The notes beneath the pieces are model-generated. The model ran no database searches. It was given only the letters and a program-made list of their open reading frames with translations, and was not told where the DNA came from. This document shows positions 1-8,031 of a DNA stretch of 64,000 bases, in pieces. Each line of letters begins with the position of its first letter. The first letter of the stretch is position 1. Position numbers and translations under genes: made by a program. Source of the DNA: Endozoicomonas euniceicola (GTDB lineage Bacteria; Pseudomonadota; Gammaproteobacteria; Pseudomonadales; Endozoicomonadaceae); the NCBI RefSeq assembly GCF_025562755.1, contig NZ_CP103300.1, positions 1,240,001 through 1,304,000 on the forward strand, written 5' to 3'.

Positions 1-1
1 T

Positions 2-727
2 GGTGTTGGAAATTTTGTGACCGGCTCCAGCTGGAACCCACCCGGTTATTTTGGCATTCTGCCCATGATCAGCGGATCGCTTCTCTCTACCGCTGGTGCC
101 ATTGCGATTGGTGTACCGATGGGACTGCTGACCGCAGTCTTTCTGGCAGAAATTGCGCCGGAGCGCGTCGCTCATACTCTGCGTACAGCCATTGAACTGC
201 TGGCAGGTATTCCTTCTGTTATTTATGGCTTTTTTGGCCTGGTGGTCATCGTACCGCTGATCGAACAGGTCTTTAATATTCCTGCCGGTAACACGACACT
301 GGCCGGTATTATTGTGTTGGCGATCATGATTCTGCCAACCGTTATCACCCTCTCTGAAACGTCCCTGAGAGCGGTTCCGAAAACATACCGGGAAGGCTCC
401 CTGGCACTGGGTGCCTCGCAAATATTTACCATATTCAAGGTGGTTATTCCGGCTGCCCGCTCCGGTATCCTTACCGGTGTCATTCTGGGTATTGCCCGTG
501 CCATTGGTGAAACCATGGCGATTATCATGGTCATGGGTAATGCGCCCATGATTGCCGGACTGCTGGAACCTTCCCGAACCCTGACCGCCAACATTGCACT
601 GGAAATGTCTTATGCCAGCGGCCTGCATGCCAATGCCCTGTATGCGACGGGTATCGTACTGTTTATCTTTATCATGCTGCTGAACTCCGCACTGCTGTAT
701 CTCAACCGTAAGAAGGTGTCCAAATGA
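2..727 (+). CDS. pstC: Phosphate ABC transporter permease PstC (5' truncated by window edge)
   Basis: This is an inner-membrane permease subunit of the high-affinity phosphate importer PstSCAB. The frame is open from base 2, and the residues before the GTG at 17 (GVGNF) fit PstC, so the true start lies left of the window. Visible hallmarks are several hydrophobic spans and the EAA loop that docks on the ATPase (EGSLALGASQIF...), followed by GILTGVILGIARAIGE. The gene overlaps pstA by 4 bases (ATGA), which suggests translational coupling. The PhoB-controlled promoter and pstS would be upstream and are not visible. Confidence 0.93.
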   Translation, partial: GVGNFVTGSSWNPPGYFGILPMISGSLLSTAGAIAIGVPMGLLTAVFLAEIAPERVAHTLRTAIELLAGIPSVIYGFFGLVVIVPLIEQVFNIPAGNTTLAGIIVLAIMILPTVITLSETSLRAVPKTYREGSLALGASQIFTIFKVVIPAARSGILTGVILGIARAIGETMAIIMVMGNAPMIAGLLEPSRTLTANIALEMSYASGLHANALYATGIVLFIFIMLLNSALLYLNRKKVSK

Positions 728-1632
728 CCACTCTGGTTTCTGAACAGTCTATTCCTGCGGTTACAGAAGAATCTGTTGACCTGAGAGCAGGACAGAACAA
801 ACGACGCATTCAGGACAATATAGTGTTTGCCCTGATCGTACTCTCTACCGTCGGAACCACGGGCATTCTGGCCTGGATTCTCTGGCATATCGTCAGCAAC
901 GGCATTGCCCATGTTGACTGGACTTTCCTGACCAGCCACTACTCCCGGACCGGCAGCACCTCCGGTATCTGGCCAATGATCGTCAGCACCCTTTATATGG
1001 TGGGCCTGTCCCTCGCCATTGCTGCGCCCATAGGCATTATGGCGGCGGTGTACCTGACCGAATACTCAAAGCCCGGCAGCAGAGTCGTTAAGATGATTCG
1101 CTTTGCCACTGAAAGCCTGGCAGGCATTCCTTCAATCATTTACGGTCTGTTTGGTCTGACTCTGTTTGTTTCGACCCTGGGCATGGGCTTTTCCATTCTC
1201 GCCGGAGCCATGACCCTGAGTATCCTGATTCTGCCCGTGATCATTCGCACCACGGAAGAGTCTTTGATGTCAGTGCCTCACACTTATCGTGAAGGTTCCT
1301 ACGCTCTGGGTGCCTCCCGCATTTACACCATCTGGCGTCTGATTCTGCCCAATGCCCTGCCCGGCATTATCACCTCAATCATCCTGTGTATTGGCCGGAT
1401 TATCGGTGAATCAGCCCCCGTATTCATGACGGCAGGCATGGTGGCACGCATTCCCCACTCTGTATTCGACTCTGGTCGTACACTGACCGTACACCTTTAT
1501 AAACTGACCACTGAACTGTTTTCCATCAGTGAATGGAATCAGGCGTATGCCACGGCTACCACTCTGGTGCTGATTGTGCTGGGACTGAACATCCTGACCC
1601 GTGTGATTTCCAAATATTTCAAGGCTAAATGA
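724..1632 (+). CDS. pstA: Phosphate ABC transporter permease PstA
   Basis: Second permease of the PstSCAB phosphate importer, 302 residues. After a cytoplasmic N-terminus of about 30 residues there are six probable membrane segments. The EAA motif region (EGSYALGASRIYTIW) and the C-terminal IIGESAPV segment are typical of PstA. The start is set by the ATGA overlap with pstC. PstB follows after a single base, so the three genes are one operon. Confidence 0.95.
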   Translation: MTTLVSEQSIPAVTEESVDLRAGQNKRRIQDNIVFALIVLSTVGTTGILAWILWHIVSNGIAHVDWTFLTSHYSRTGSTSGIWPMIVSTLYMVGLSLAIAAPIGIMAAVYLTEYSKPGSRVVKMIRFATESLAGIPSIIYGLFGLTLFVSTLGMGFSILAGAMTLSILILPVIIRTTEESLMSVPHTYREGSYALGASRIYTIWRLILPNALPGIITSIILCIGRIIGESAPVFMTAGMVARIPHSVFDSGRTLTVHLYKLTTELFSISEWNQAYATATTLVLIVLGLNILTRVISKYFKAK

Positions 1633-1633
1633 T

Positions 1634-2404
1634 ATGCGCACTCCTGAGCTGCACCAGAGCAAATTCAAGATTGAAAACCTGAACCTGCACTACGGTGAAA
1701 AGCAGGCTCTGTTCGATATCTCCATGAACATTCCTGAAAAGGAAGTCACTGCACTCATCGGTCCTTCAGGCTGCGGCAAGTCTACCTTGCTGCGTACCCT
1801 GAACCGCATGAACGACCTGATTCCGGATGCCCGTATTAATGGTTCGGTACAACTGGACAAGCTGGATATCTACGGTCAGATTGATGTGCAACGTCTGCGT
1901 ATGAAAGTCGGCATGGTGTTCCAGAAAGCCAACCCGTTCCCAATGAGTATCTACGACAACATCACCTACGGACTGCGCGCCCAGGGCATTAGCAACCGGC
2001 GCACACTGGATGAAGTGGTAGAAGAGTCACTGCGGGGTGCGGCCCTGTGGGACGAAGTGAAAGACCGTCTGAAAGATTCTGCACTGGGCCTGTCCGGTGG
2101 TCAGCAACAGCGTCTGTGTATTGCCCGCACCATTGCCATGAAGCCAGACGTGATCCTGATGGATGAACCCACCAGCGCGCTTGACCCCATCGCCACCGCC
2201 CGTGTCGAAGACCTGATGGATAAGCTGAGCAAGGATTTCACCATTGTTATTGTGACGCACTCCATGAACCAGGCGCGCCGTATTTCCAACAAAACCGGTT
2301 TCTTCCTGATGGGTGAACTGATCGAGTTTGACGACACTGACAAACTGTTTATGACACCATCGGATGAGCGTACCCACGACTACATCACCGGACGTTTTGG
2401 TTAA
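1634..2404 (+). CDS. pstB: Phosphate ABC transporter ATPase PstB
   Basis: ATP-binding subunit of the phosphate importer, 256 residues, normal for the family. Walker A is GPSGCGKST (residues 43-51), the ABC signature is LSGGQQQR (153-160), Walker B is VILMDEP (from 173), and the switch histidine is in VTHSM (about 208-211). It is the last gene of the visible operon: a strong terminator follows at once. phoU, which commonly follows pstB in enterobacteria, is not the next gene here. Confidence 0.97.
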   Translation: MRTPELHQSKFKIENLNLHYGEKQALFDISMNIPEKEVTALIGPSGCGKSTLLRTLNRMNDLIPDARINGSVQLDKLDIYGQIDVQRLRMKVGMVFQKANPFPMSIYDNITYGLRAQGISNRRTLDEVVEESLRGAALWDEVKDRLKDSALGLSGGQQQRLCIARTIAMKPDVILMDEPTSALDPIATARVEDLMDKLSKDFTIVIVTHSMNQARRISNKTGFFLMGELIEFDDTDKLFMTPSDERTHDYITGRFG

Positions 2405-2413
2405 ACGTAATAG

Positions 2414-2454
2414 AAAAAAAGACCGTACAAGCTTCCGCTGTACGGTCTTTTTTT
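2414..2454 (+). terminator. Rho-independent terminator after pstB
   Basis: A perfect 9-bp stem (GACCGTACA at 2421-2429 with TGTACGGTC at 2439-2447) is flanked by seven A residues on the left and seven T residues on the right, so the stem could extend to 16 bp. It ends the pst operon. Because of the A and T runs it could also stop transcription arriving from the minus-strand genes to the right. Confidence 0.93.
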
Positions 2455-2475
2455 CAGTGTTTTATCAAAAGCTTT

Positions 2476-2760
2476 TCAGGAACGATCCTGAACCAGTATC
2501 CAGGGGCGCACGACGACACTCCATAGCTCCGGGTTCAACTTATGCCATTCAAGCGCCTGCTGGTCAGTCACCTTTCCTAACTGCCCACTTTCAAGCCACC
2601 TCTGTACCTGCCCTGTATCATCTTTTGCAAAAGCACAACCAGCCTCAAGCAAATCCAGCGACTCAGCAACGTTCAACACAATACCCTGTGCGAAAAAGCG
2701 TTCCAGCTCTAGCCACGAGATACGGGCGGTTTCAAGATTGAGTTTTTCTTTTACTTCCAT
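2476..2760 (-). CDS. DUF2288 family protein
   Basis: Small soluble protein of 94 residues matching the DUF2288 family from memory: an N-terminal KLNLETARISW segment, a central LDLLEAGCAFA helix, and a C-terminal ELWSVVVRPWILVQ. The function of the family is unknown. The ATG is preceded by a good Shine-Dalgarno (AAGAAGG). It lies 9 bases downstream of the Cys-rich membrane protein gene on the same strand. A decayed fragment of a second copy of this gene survives at about 3555-3592. Confidence 0.8.
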   Translation of the reverse strand: MEVKEKLNLETARISWLELERFFAQGIVLNVAESLDLLEAGCAFAKDDTGQVQRWLESGQLGKVTDQQALEWHKLNPELWSVVVRPWILVQDRS

Positions 2761-2769
2761 AAGCCTTCT

Positions 2770-3468
2770 TTAAAAATGCCTATATAGGTGTTCAAAGCGC
2801 CTTTTCTTTATCCCCAGCAGGCATTCTTTTATCAAAGCCTTACCTATCGCAATAACAGTAACGGTGAAAACAAAGACAGTACCAGCGCCAACAATACCGA
2901 CAACAGCATACCATAGCAATAATCCAAATTCGGCAATGGTGTTTTTCCAGTTCTGGCAGTCACCTGTCAGCTCATCAAGGTAGTATCGGGTTGTTTCACA
3001 AGTGTCCTTCATAAGGAGAGAAACCGTATACTTCGGATACATGTATCGCCATACGGAGCTTGTCGCTGTACATGGCAACTTTTCTGCACCTGTTCCCGGA
3101 GTTTTCTCCTGAGCCTTTAGCAAAGCTGACTGAACAGCATCACGATTCAGGCATTTTTTCATTGCCTGAATATTAACACGTGAAGACTTATCCGGCAGAG
3201 TCTCAAAAACAGTGCGCTCCCATTTAAATACAGTGGCTCCTGTCGTCGTGTTCAGCGCACAGCCCCCCAGGCAGTCAACCGGATGATTCTCACAGATTTT
3301 TTCACCATTCGGACAGGTGGCATCAAACACAATGCCATGCCCGTTGCCTGCCATTACCGGATTGGCGCTTGCCGAAAAAGAGGCAAGGCTTATCGAAAGG
3401 AAAAAGAGTCCACTCATCAGGACAACAACCATTACTGCTACCACCCGGAATTCAATGAAAGAAAGCAC
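2770..3468 (-). CDS. Cys-rich single-span membrane protein, copy 1 (unknown function)
   Basis: I do not recognise this family. The 232-residue product has an N-terminal signal peptide or anchor (about residues 6-36), a Cys-rich outer domain (CPNGEKICENHPVDC, LGGC, a KCL, LPC, DTC and DCQNW), one C-terminal membrane span (about 180-210) and a short basic tail. The GTG start has a Shine-Dalgarno (AGGTGA) about 7 bases upstream, and copy 2 conserves this arrangement. It is paralogous to the gene at 3593-4309; the outer domains are nearly identical while the C-terminal tails differ. The even set of conserved cysteines suggests disulfides in the periplasm. Confidence 0.7.
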   Translation of the reverse strand: MLSFIEFRVVAVMVVVLMSGLFFLSISLASFSASANPVMAGNGHGIVFDATCPNGEKICENHPVDCLGGCALNTTTGATVFKWERTVFETLPDKSSRVNIQAMKKCLNRDAVQSALLKAQEKTPGTGAEKLPCTATSSVWRYMYPKYTVSLLMKDTCETTRYYLDELTGDCQNWKNTIAEFGLLLWYAVVGIVGAGTVFVFTVTVIAIGKALIKECLLGIKKRRFEHLYRHF

Positions 3469-3554
3469 AACAGTTCACCTTAGAGCTTGCCGAAAAAAGC
3501 GATTCCAGAATGGCACAAAATCAAACACTCGCAAACGACAGGGAGGATATCAAT

Positions 3555-3592
3555 GCTGAGCACAACCAGCCTCAGCCAAATCCAGCGAACCG
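3555..3592 (-). pseudogene. Decayed fragment of a DUF2288 gene
   Basis: About 38 bases closely match the part of the DUF2288 gene at about 2633-2671. Read on the minus strand, the fragment still gives SLDLAEAGCA, against SLDLLEAGCA in the intact gene. It lies between the leader of Cys-rich copy 1 and the stop codon of copy 2, which is where a second DUF2288 gene would sit after a tandem duplication. Confidence 0.6.
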
Positions 3593-4309
3593 CTAATGAG
3601 GTGCATATCCACGGCACGTTCTCTGTATACTGGTATAGCCACTGACTAAGATGTCCCCAATGGTAATCAAATTGCCGCACCCGATACATCTTCCTATCTG
3701 AGCGGTTATAAAATAGCTCATTATCGCAGCTGCAACACCGGCAAAAGCATACCCAAACAACAATAAACCTTCGTTCACTGAATTTTTCCAATCCTGACAG
3801 CTGCCTGTCAGCTCATTAAGATAGTCACCAGCTGTATCACAAGTGTCCTTCGCAAGGAGAGAAACCGTATACTTCGGATAGATATAGCGCCATACGGAGC
3901 CTTTCACTGTACATGGCAACTTCTCTGCACCCGTTCCCGGAGTTTGCTCCTGAGCCTTTAGCAAAGCTTCACGAACAGCATCACGACTCAGGCATTTTTT
4001 CATTCCCTGAATATCAACACGTAAAGACTTATCCAGCTGAGTCTCAAAAATAGTGCGTTCCCATTGAAATACGGTGGCCCCTGTCGTCGCGTTCAGCGCG
4101 CAGCCTCCCAGACAGTCAACCGGATGATTCTCACAGACCTTTTCACCGTTCGGACAGGAGGCATCAAACACAATGCCATGTCCACTGTCTGTTATTACCG
4201 GATTGGCCATTGCCGAAAGAGAGGCGAGACTTATCGAAAGGAAAAAGAGTCCACTCATCAGGACAGCGACCATTACTGCTGCCGTCCGGAATCCACTGAA
4301 AGAAAACAC
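3593..4309 (-). CDS. Cys-rich single-span membrane protein, copy 2 (unknown function)
   Basis: Paralogue of the gene at 2770-3468, 238 residues, with GTG start and the same Shine-Dalgarno context (GAGGTCA). Signal peptide (about residues 6-36), the CPNGEKVCENHPVDC motif and the later cysteines are all conserved. From about residue 185 the sequence diverges: it keeps a membrane span (LLLFGYAFAGVAAAIMSYF) but ends in an unrelated tail. The changed tail may come from a frameshift or from recombination near the decayed DUF2288 fragment. Function unknown. Confidence 0.65.
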   Translation of the reverse strand: MFSFSGFRTAAVMVAVLMSGLFFLSISLASLSAMANPVITDSGHGIVFDASCPNGEKVCENHPVDCLGGCALNATTGATVFQWERTIFETQLDKSLRVDIQGMKKCLSRDAVREALLKAQEQTPGTGAEKLPCTVKGSVWRYIYPKYTVSLLAKDTCDTAGDYLNELTGSCQDWKNSVNEGLLLFGYAFAGVAAAIMSYFITAQIGRCIGCGNLITIGDILVSGYTSIQRTCRGYAPH

Positions 4310-4612
4310 AGCAATTGACCTCAGAGCTTACCGAAAAAAGCGATTCCAGAATGGCACAAAATCAGACAATCACAAGCAACAGGGAGAATATCAAAGCTAT
4401 TAAGCGTGAACCCATATTTAAGCTTCATTTTTGGCGGTACATACTGAATTAAGGCATTAACAAAAATTACAAGTTGAAGAGACTCGCCACTTTCTTTGCA
4501 GCTGCCACCCCCCTCAGTTTTCCCATACCCTTGTCATAGTGCGGGTTGACAGCAAGTTTAAGCTTGTGTGACATCAAAGGCCAGACAGGATTGCGGTAGT
4601 GGGGTAAACCTG

Positions 4613-5065
4613 TTATATTGCATGGATGTCAATGCCAAATTCGATTTTGTTGATCAACAGGCCAATAACAATATCGTGCATTTGCTCTAACTTTGAAAAA
4701 CATATTGTCTTTCTGGTCAGACGCTTAATCCAAGTTCTAAAATTCAGGTTTTTACGTTCAATTTTCTGAGTATTCTCTTTTCCGATGATGTGACTACTTT
4801 CGTCGATATTACGCTCATAGGCTCCCCAATCATCAGTATAAAATTTCTTGATACCAAATGGCTCAAGAAGCTCTTTTAGTTTTTTGAAAACCTCATCCTT
4901 TCGTTTCCCAAAAACGTAAGCCAAAACAGTATTGGTCGCATGATCAACTGCATGCCAAAGCCAACGCTGGTTACTTTTTTCAAACACATAAGACCACTGT
5001 TCATCTATCTCGGCCTCTTGGCAGGCGAGGCCTACGTGAATTACAGCACCCGTTCCAAGATCCAT
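4613..5065 (-). CDS. insB: IS1 transposase, InsB part
   Basis: This is the catalytic DDE part of the IS1 transposase. Family features are DEQWSYVFEKSNQRWLWHAVD, YTDDWGAYERN and ENTQKIERKNLNFRTWIKRL, then KTICFSKLEQMHDIVIGLLIN. The ATG at 5065 is probably not a real start: the frame is open further upstream to the A8 run in insA, and the protein is expected as an InsA-InsB fusion. Reaching this frame from insA needs a +1 or -2 shift. Confidence 0.85.
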   Translation of the reverse strand: MDLGTGAVIHVGLACQEAEIDEQWSYVFEKSNQRWLWHAVDHATNTVLAYVFGKRKDEVFKKLKELLEPFGIKKFYTDDWGAYERNIDESSHIIGKENTQKIERKNLNFRTWIKRLTRKTICFSKLEQMHDIVIGLLINKIEFGIDIHAI

Positions 5066-5081
5066 TTTCTGAATATTGGGA

Positions 5082-5375
5082 TTAACTTGAACTAAGCCTT
5101 TCTCTTTTTTTTAATGTGTTTATTACTGTTTTTTTATTGATTCCTAAAACCCTGCTTGTATCCCTGATGCCGCCACCATTAATTGCCATATCGACGACTT
5201 TTTCTTTAACGCCTGGCTCATAAGCTTTGTACCGGTACTCAAGCATAAAGGACTTGGTTTCACATTCAGCATTACAGCAAAAGTAGCGAGGAACATTATG
5301 AGCACTGTAGCCAAAGCTTTTAACGTCATTACCGCCACATTTAGGGCAGTGAACTGGTGTGGAGCACATTTTCAT
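5082..5375 (-). CDS. insA: IS1 InsA, DNA-binding N-terminal part
   Basis: InsA-like protein of 97 residues with an N-terminal zinc ribbon (CPKCGG, then CCNAEC) and a helix-turn-helix (GGIRDTSRVLGINKKTVINTL), which in IS1 bind the terminal repeats. Near its end the coding strand has eight A residues (complement of 5105-5112). Canonical IS1 uses a -1 slip on an A-rich heptamer, but here -1 leads to a stop after a few codons and +1 or -2 gives InsB. Either an extra A has broken a fused gene, or polymerase slippage on A8 restores it. Confidence 0.82.
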   Translation of the reverse strand: MKMCSTPVHCPKCGGNDVKSFGYSAHNVPRYFCCNAECETKSFMLEYRYKAYEPGVKEKVVDMAINGGGIRDTSRVLGINKKTVINTLKKRERLSSS

Positions 5376-5430
5376 ATCGCTCTATGATAAATACGGCATA
5401 CGCCGTATTTTAGCAAACAACTACAAAATA

Positions 5431-5976
5431 TCAGGTTTGCCCCACTACCCCCTCCACATTTTCCGGCCAGACAACGCCTACAACATTGCTGTTGGGAATA
5501 CTATGCATGAAACAGACCTCACAGAGTTTCGGAAGAATTGGATATTTCGGATAAGAACTGAGGTCATAGGCCGGGGACGGTATGGCAAAGCCAGTAAAAT
5601 AAGCGGCATCGATAAGATAAACGCAACCGCAAACAGAGTCTTCACAATATCGAGCAGCTACGTCTGCACAGATAGTGGCTGAAACACCCTCAAGACCCGT
5701 ATAGCAGTATGGATTTACCGACCCCGTCATAGTTTGCAGCTGGCGCATTGTCCTAAGGGGCCTTCGCATAACAAACCCCTGGTTAAAAATGATATTCGGG
5801 GGTCTGCCGTCCCCCCGGAAAACATAGCCTCCGATAAAATAACAGACTGCACCAAACTCATTTGAGCCAACAGCCGGAACACGGCGGGTACCTAGAATTT
5901 GCGTAGTATTCTGAAATTTTTCCGGGTTGGTCAATAGCAGTACATTGTCTGATGAATAAATATCATTATCAGGCAC
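5431..5976 (-). CDS. CT/PT-type ADP-ribosyltransferase, 3' end replaced by IS1
   Basis: Member of the same family as the three ART genes at 44-46.6 kb. It has the NAD-binding arginine in YVFRGDGRPP (R54), a variant of the STS motif (GVSATIC, residues 98-104) and the catalytic Glu in CEVCF (E153), followed by a conserved IPNSNVVGVVW strand. GTG start, 12 bases after the SDR stop on the same strand, with no clear Shine-Dalgarno. The last six residues (about 176-181) are read from the IS1 end, so about 65 C-terminal residues present in the relatives are lost. No signal peptide. Possibly a pseudogene, though the catalytic core is complete. Confidence 0.8.
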   Translation of the reverse strand: MPDNDIYSSDNVLLLTNPEKFQNTTQILGTRRVPAVGSNEFGAVCYFIGGYVFRGDGRPPNIIFNQGFVMRRPLRTMRQLQTMTGSVNPYCYTGLEGVSATICADVAARYCEDSVCGCVYLIDAAYFTGFAIPSPAYDLSSYPKYPILPKLCEVCFMHSIPNSNVVGVVWPENVEGVVGQT

Positions 5977-5988
5977 GGCAGCATTTCT

Positions 5989-6711
5989 TCATGGCTGCTG
6001 CCGGGTCGCAGCGACAACCACTTCACGCACGCACACATTTTGCGGTTGCCCATAAGCAAAGGACACGCAGGCGGCAATATCCCCCGCAGTGACGGCTCCT
6101 CCAATACTGTCTTTCCAGCCTTCATAGCCGTCTTTAATATCCTCAGAAGTCGTGTGACTTAACAGTTCTGTTTCTACTGCACCCGGTGCAATGACAATAA
6201 CACGAACATTGTCGTTCGCTACTTCTTCCCTCAGGGTTTCACTTAAACCATGAACCGCAAACTTGGTGCCACAGTATGCGGTATGGTTTGGGAACCCTTT
6301 AACGCCAGCCACAGAACTGATATTGATAATCGTGCCACCCTTGCGCGCCTGCATTGGCTTCAACACCGCATGAATGCCATTTAGTACGCCTTTAACATTC
6401 ACATCAATCATTCTGTCCCACTCTTCCGGGTTCTGTTCTGCGGCAAAACCCAGCAACATTATGCCTGCGTTGTTTACCAGGCACTCAGTGGGTCCATACT
6501 TCGCCTCCGCTTCTTTAACCGCTGCTGCAACGGCAGCCCGGTCAGTGACATCGACTTTTCTGCACAGAGCCTCCGGCAGATTCAGGGCTTCCAGCCGCTC
6601 AATCCGTCTTGCCAACAGAAGCAAAGGGTGACCCTGTTCACTAAACTGACGGGCAATCGCCTCACCAATGCCGGAGCTGGCGCCTGTTACTACGATTAAT
6701 GGCTTGCTCAT
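5989..6711 (-). CDS. Short-chain dehydrogenase/reductase (SDR)
   Basis: Classical SDR oxidoreductase of 240 residues. It has the nucleotide-binding TGASSGIG motif near the N-terminus, NNAG in the middle, the catalytic Ser in INISSVAG, and YCGTK (the YxxxK catalytic pair). The substrate cannot be told from sequence. The ATG follows a purine-rich Shine-Dalgarno (AGGAGAA). An ART gene lies immediately downstream on the same strand, which is probably chance juxtaposition after insertion. Confidence 0.9.
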   Translation of the reverse strand: MSKPLIVVTGASSGIGEAIARQFSEQGHPLLLLARRIERLEALNLPEALCRKVDVTDRAAVAAAVKEAEAKYGPTECLVNNAGIMLLGFAAEQNPEEWDRMIDVNVKGVLNGIHAVLKPMQARKGGTIINISSVAGVKGFPNHTAYCGTKFAVHGLSETLREEVANDNVRVIVIAPGAVETELLSHTTSEDIKDGYEGWKDSIGGAVTAGDIAACVSFAYGQPQNVCVREVVVAATRQQP

Positions 6712-6793
6712 TGGTTTTCTCCTGTTCGCCTTGTCGTTTCAAAAAACGCTACTGTGACTGCTCCCCACCCTATCGGGTGAGGCTTCTGATTTC

Positions 6794-7966
6794 TTAGGCA
6801 GCAACCGACAGTCTGCCGGATTTACGCAAGCCTCCATCAGCAGAAACGGACAGTCCTTCCGCCTTTAATTTCAATATGCCTTGCTTCTTGATATTGCGAG
6901 CTGCATTAATATCCCGGTCATGGATAGCACCACAGCTACACTCCCATGATCGGATTCTCAATGGCATTTTTTCCTGTTTCAAATCGCAGACTGAGCAAGT
7001 TTTAGAGGATGCAAACCACTGGTCTATCTTCACCAGATGTTTACCTTCCTGCTTTGCCTTGTATTCGAGTTTGGTTATCAGTGAGTGCCAGCCAGCATCA
7101 GCAATAGAACGAGCAAGACGCTTGTTCTTGAGCATGTTTTTAACTTTCAGTGTCTCCACAATCACCGCTTGGTTTTCGTCGATGAGTTGTTTTGATAGCT
7201 TATGCTGAAAATCATTACGGGCAAAGGCTACACGCTCATGCGCCTTTGCCACCAATAAACGGGCTTTGTGCCTACCTTTTGAGCCTTTCTTGCAGCGAGA
7301 TAGAGCCTGTTGTTTTCTTTTCAGGTTACGTTGTGCTTTTTTCAGAAAGCGAGGATTGCCAGTCTTATGGCCGGTACTGGTGATAGCCAGATCAGTAATC
7401 CCCATATCAACACCGACAACCTGATTAGCTTCAAGATTATCAATCTGTTTTGGTTGTTCCTGGGTATCATCAGCCAATATGGAGGCAAAATACTTGCCGG
7501 TTAGCGTTCTGCTCAGGGTGATAGACTTCACCTTACCCACTATTTCACGATGCACTTTAGCCCTTATGGGCTTGCGCTTGGGGATTTTTATCCAGTTATC
7601 GCCCACAGAGACAGACGTACAATGGTAGCTACTTTGCTTGCCATGCTTTTTCTTGAAGCGAGGAAATCTTGCCTGCAATTTGGGATTGAAAAAGTTTTGA
7701 AAGGCCGTATCCAGATTGATAGTGGCCTGTTGCAGTGCAATAGAGTCAGCGTTTTTCAGCCATGAGTACTTTCGGCTTTTCTTGGCTTTTGCCAGCAAGG
7801 GCTTCAGGTGTTTTTTGGGAGAAAGGCTCTGCCCACGAACCTTGTAATAATGAACCTTAATAGCCAGGGCCTTGTTCCATACGAACCGCACAGCATCAAA
7901 CTGACGGTCGAGAAATTCCGCCTGCTCTGATGTTGGATAGATTCGTACTTTGGTGGCTCTCAGCAT
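6794..7966 (-). CDS. tnpB: TnpB RNA-guided nuclease, IS200/IS605 copy 1
   Basis: TnpB of 390 residues, the ancestor type of Cas12. RuvC residues are visible: D187 in GVDMGITDLAI, E271 in VIVETLKVKNM, and D352 in HDRDINAARNI. A zinc finger (C324, C327, C343, C345) lies between the last two. The N-terminal MLRATKVRIYPT with W30 is typical of the OrfB helix-turn-helix region. It differs from the second copy at three residues only (R131/C, G203/D and one near the C-terminus). In this family a guide RNA is made from the 3' end of tnpB plus flank, here toward positions below 6754. Confidence 0.95.
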   Translation of the reverse strand: MLRATKVRIYPTSEQAEFLDRQFDAVRFVWNKALAIKVHYYKVRGQSLSPKKHLKPLLAKAKKSRKYSWLKNADSIALQQATINLDTAFQNFFNPKLQARFPRFKKKHGKQSSYHCTSVSVGDNWIKIPKRKPIRAKVHREIVGKVKSITLSRTLTGKYFASILADDTQEQPKQIDNLEANQVVGVDMGITDLAITSTGHKTGNPRFLKKAQRNLKRKQQALSRCKKGSKGRHKARLLVAKAHERVAFARNDFQHKLSKQLIDENQAVIVETLKVKNMLKNKRLARSIADAGWHSLITKLEYKAKQEGKHLVKIDQWFASSKTCSVCDLKQEKMPLRIRSWECSCGAIHDRDINAARNIKKQGILKLKAEGLSVSADGGLRKSGRLSVAA

Positions 7967-8031
7967 GGAACGTTATTTCAGTGCTCATTAATATAAAATT
8001 TATATTATAGGTATTTGAAAGAGGTTTTCAA

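Larger units (their letters stand above)
2770..4398. repeat. Tandem duplication of a gene-plus-leader unit (about 0.8 kb)
   Basis: Unit 1 (about 2770-3555) and unit 2 (about 3593-4398) each hold one Cys-rich membrane protein gene and about 85 bases of upstream leader. The leaders share a long stretch around GCGATTCCAGAATGGCACAA (3499 and 4342). The decayed DUF2288 piece between them shows that the original unit also contained at least part of DUF2288. Confidence 0.75.
4595..5449 (-). mobile_element. IS1-family insertion sequence
   Basis: The 855-bp element has terminal inverted repeats of about 23 bp: the left end begins GGTAGTGGGGTAAACCTG (4595) and the right end, read inward, begins GGTAGTGGGGCAAACCTG (from 5449). 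It contains insA and insB on the minus strand. Flanks of 8-10 bases (…AGGATTGC and CCCTCCAC…) do not match, so no target-site duplication is visible. This implies rearrangement after insertion or an atypical insertion. The right end lies inside the 3' end of an ART gene. Confidence 0.88.

Noticed and set aside
2364..2741. Plus-strand frame of 125 codons after pstB
   Set aside because: It runs through the terminator and is the shadow of the DUF2288 gene.
3480..3791. 103-codon minus-strand gene between the Cys-rich copies
   Set aside because: It is an out-of-frame reading of copy 2's end plus the leader of copy 1. It has no independent support.
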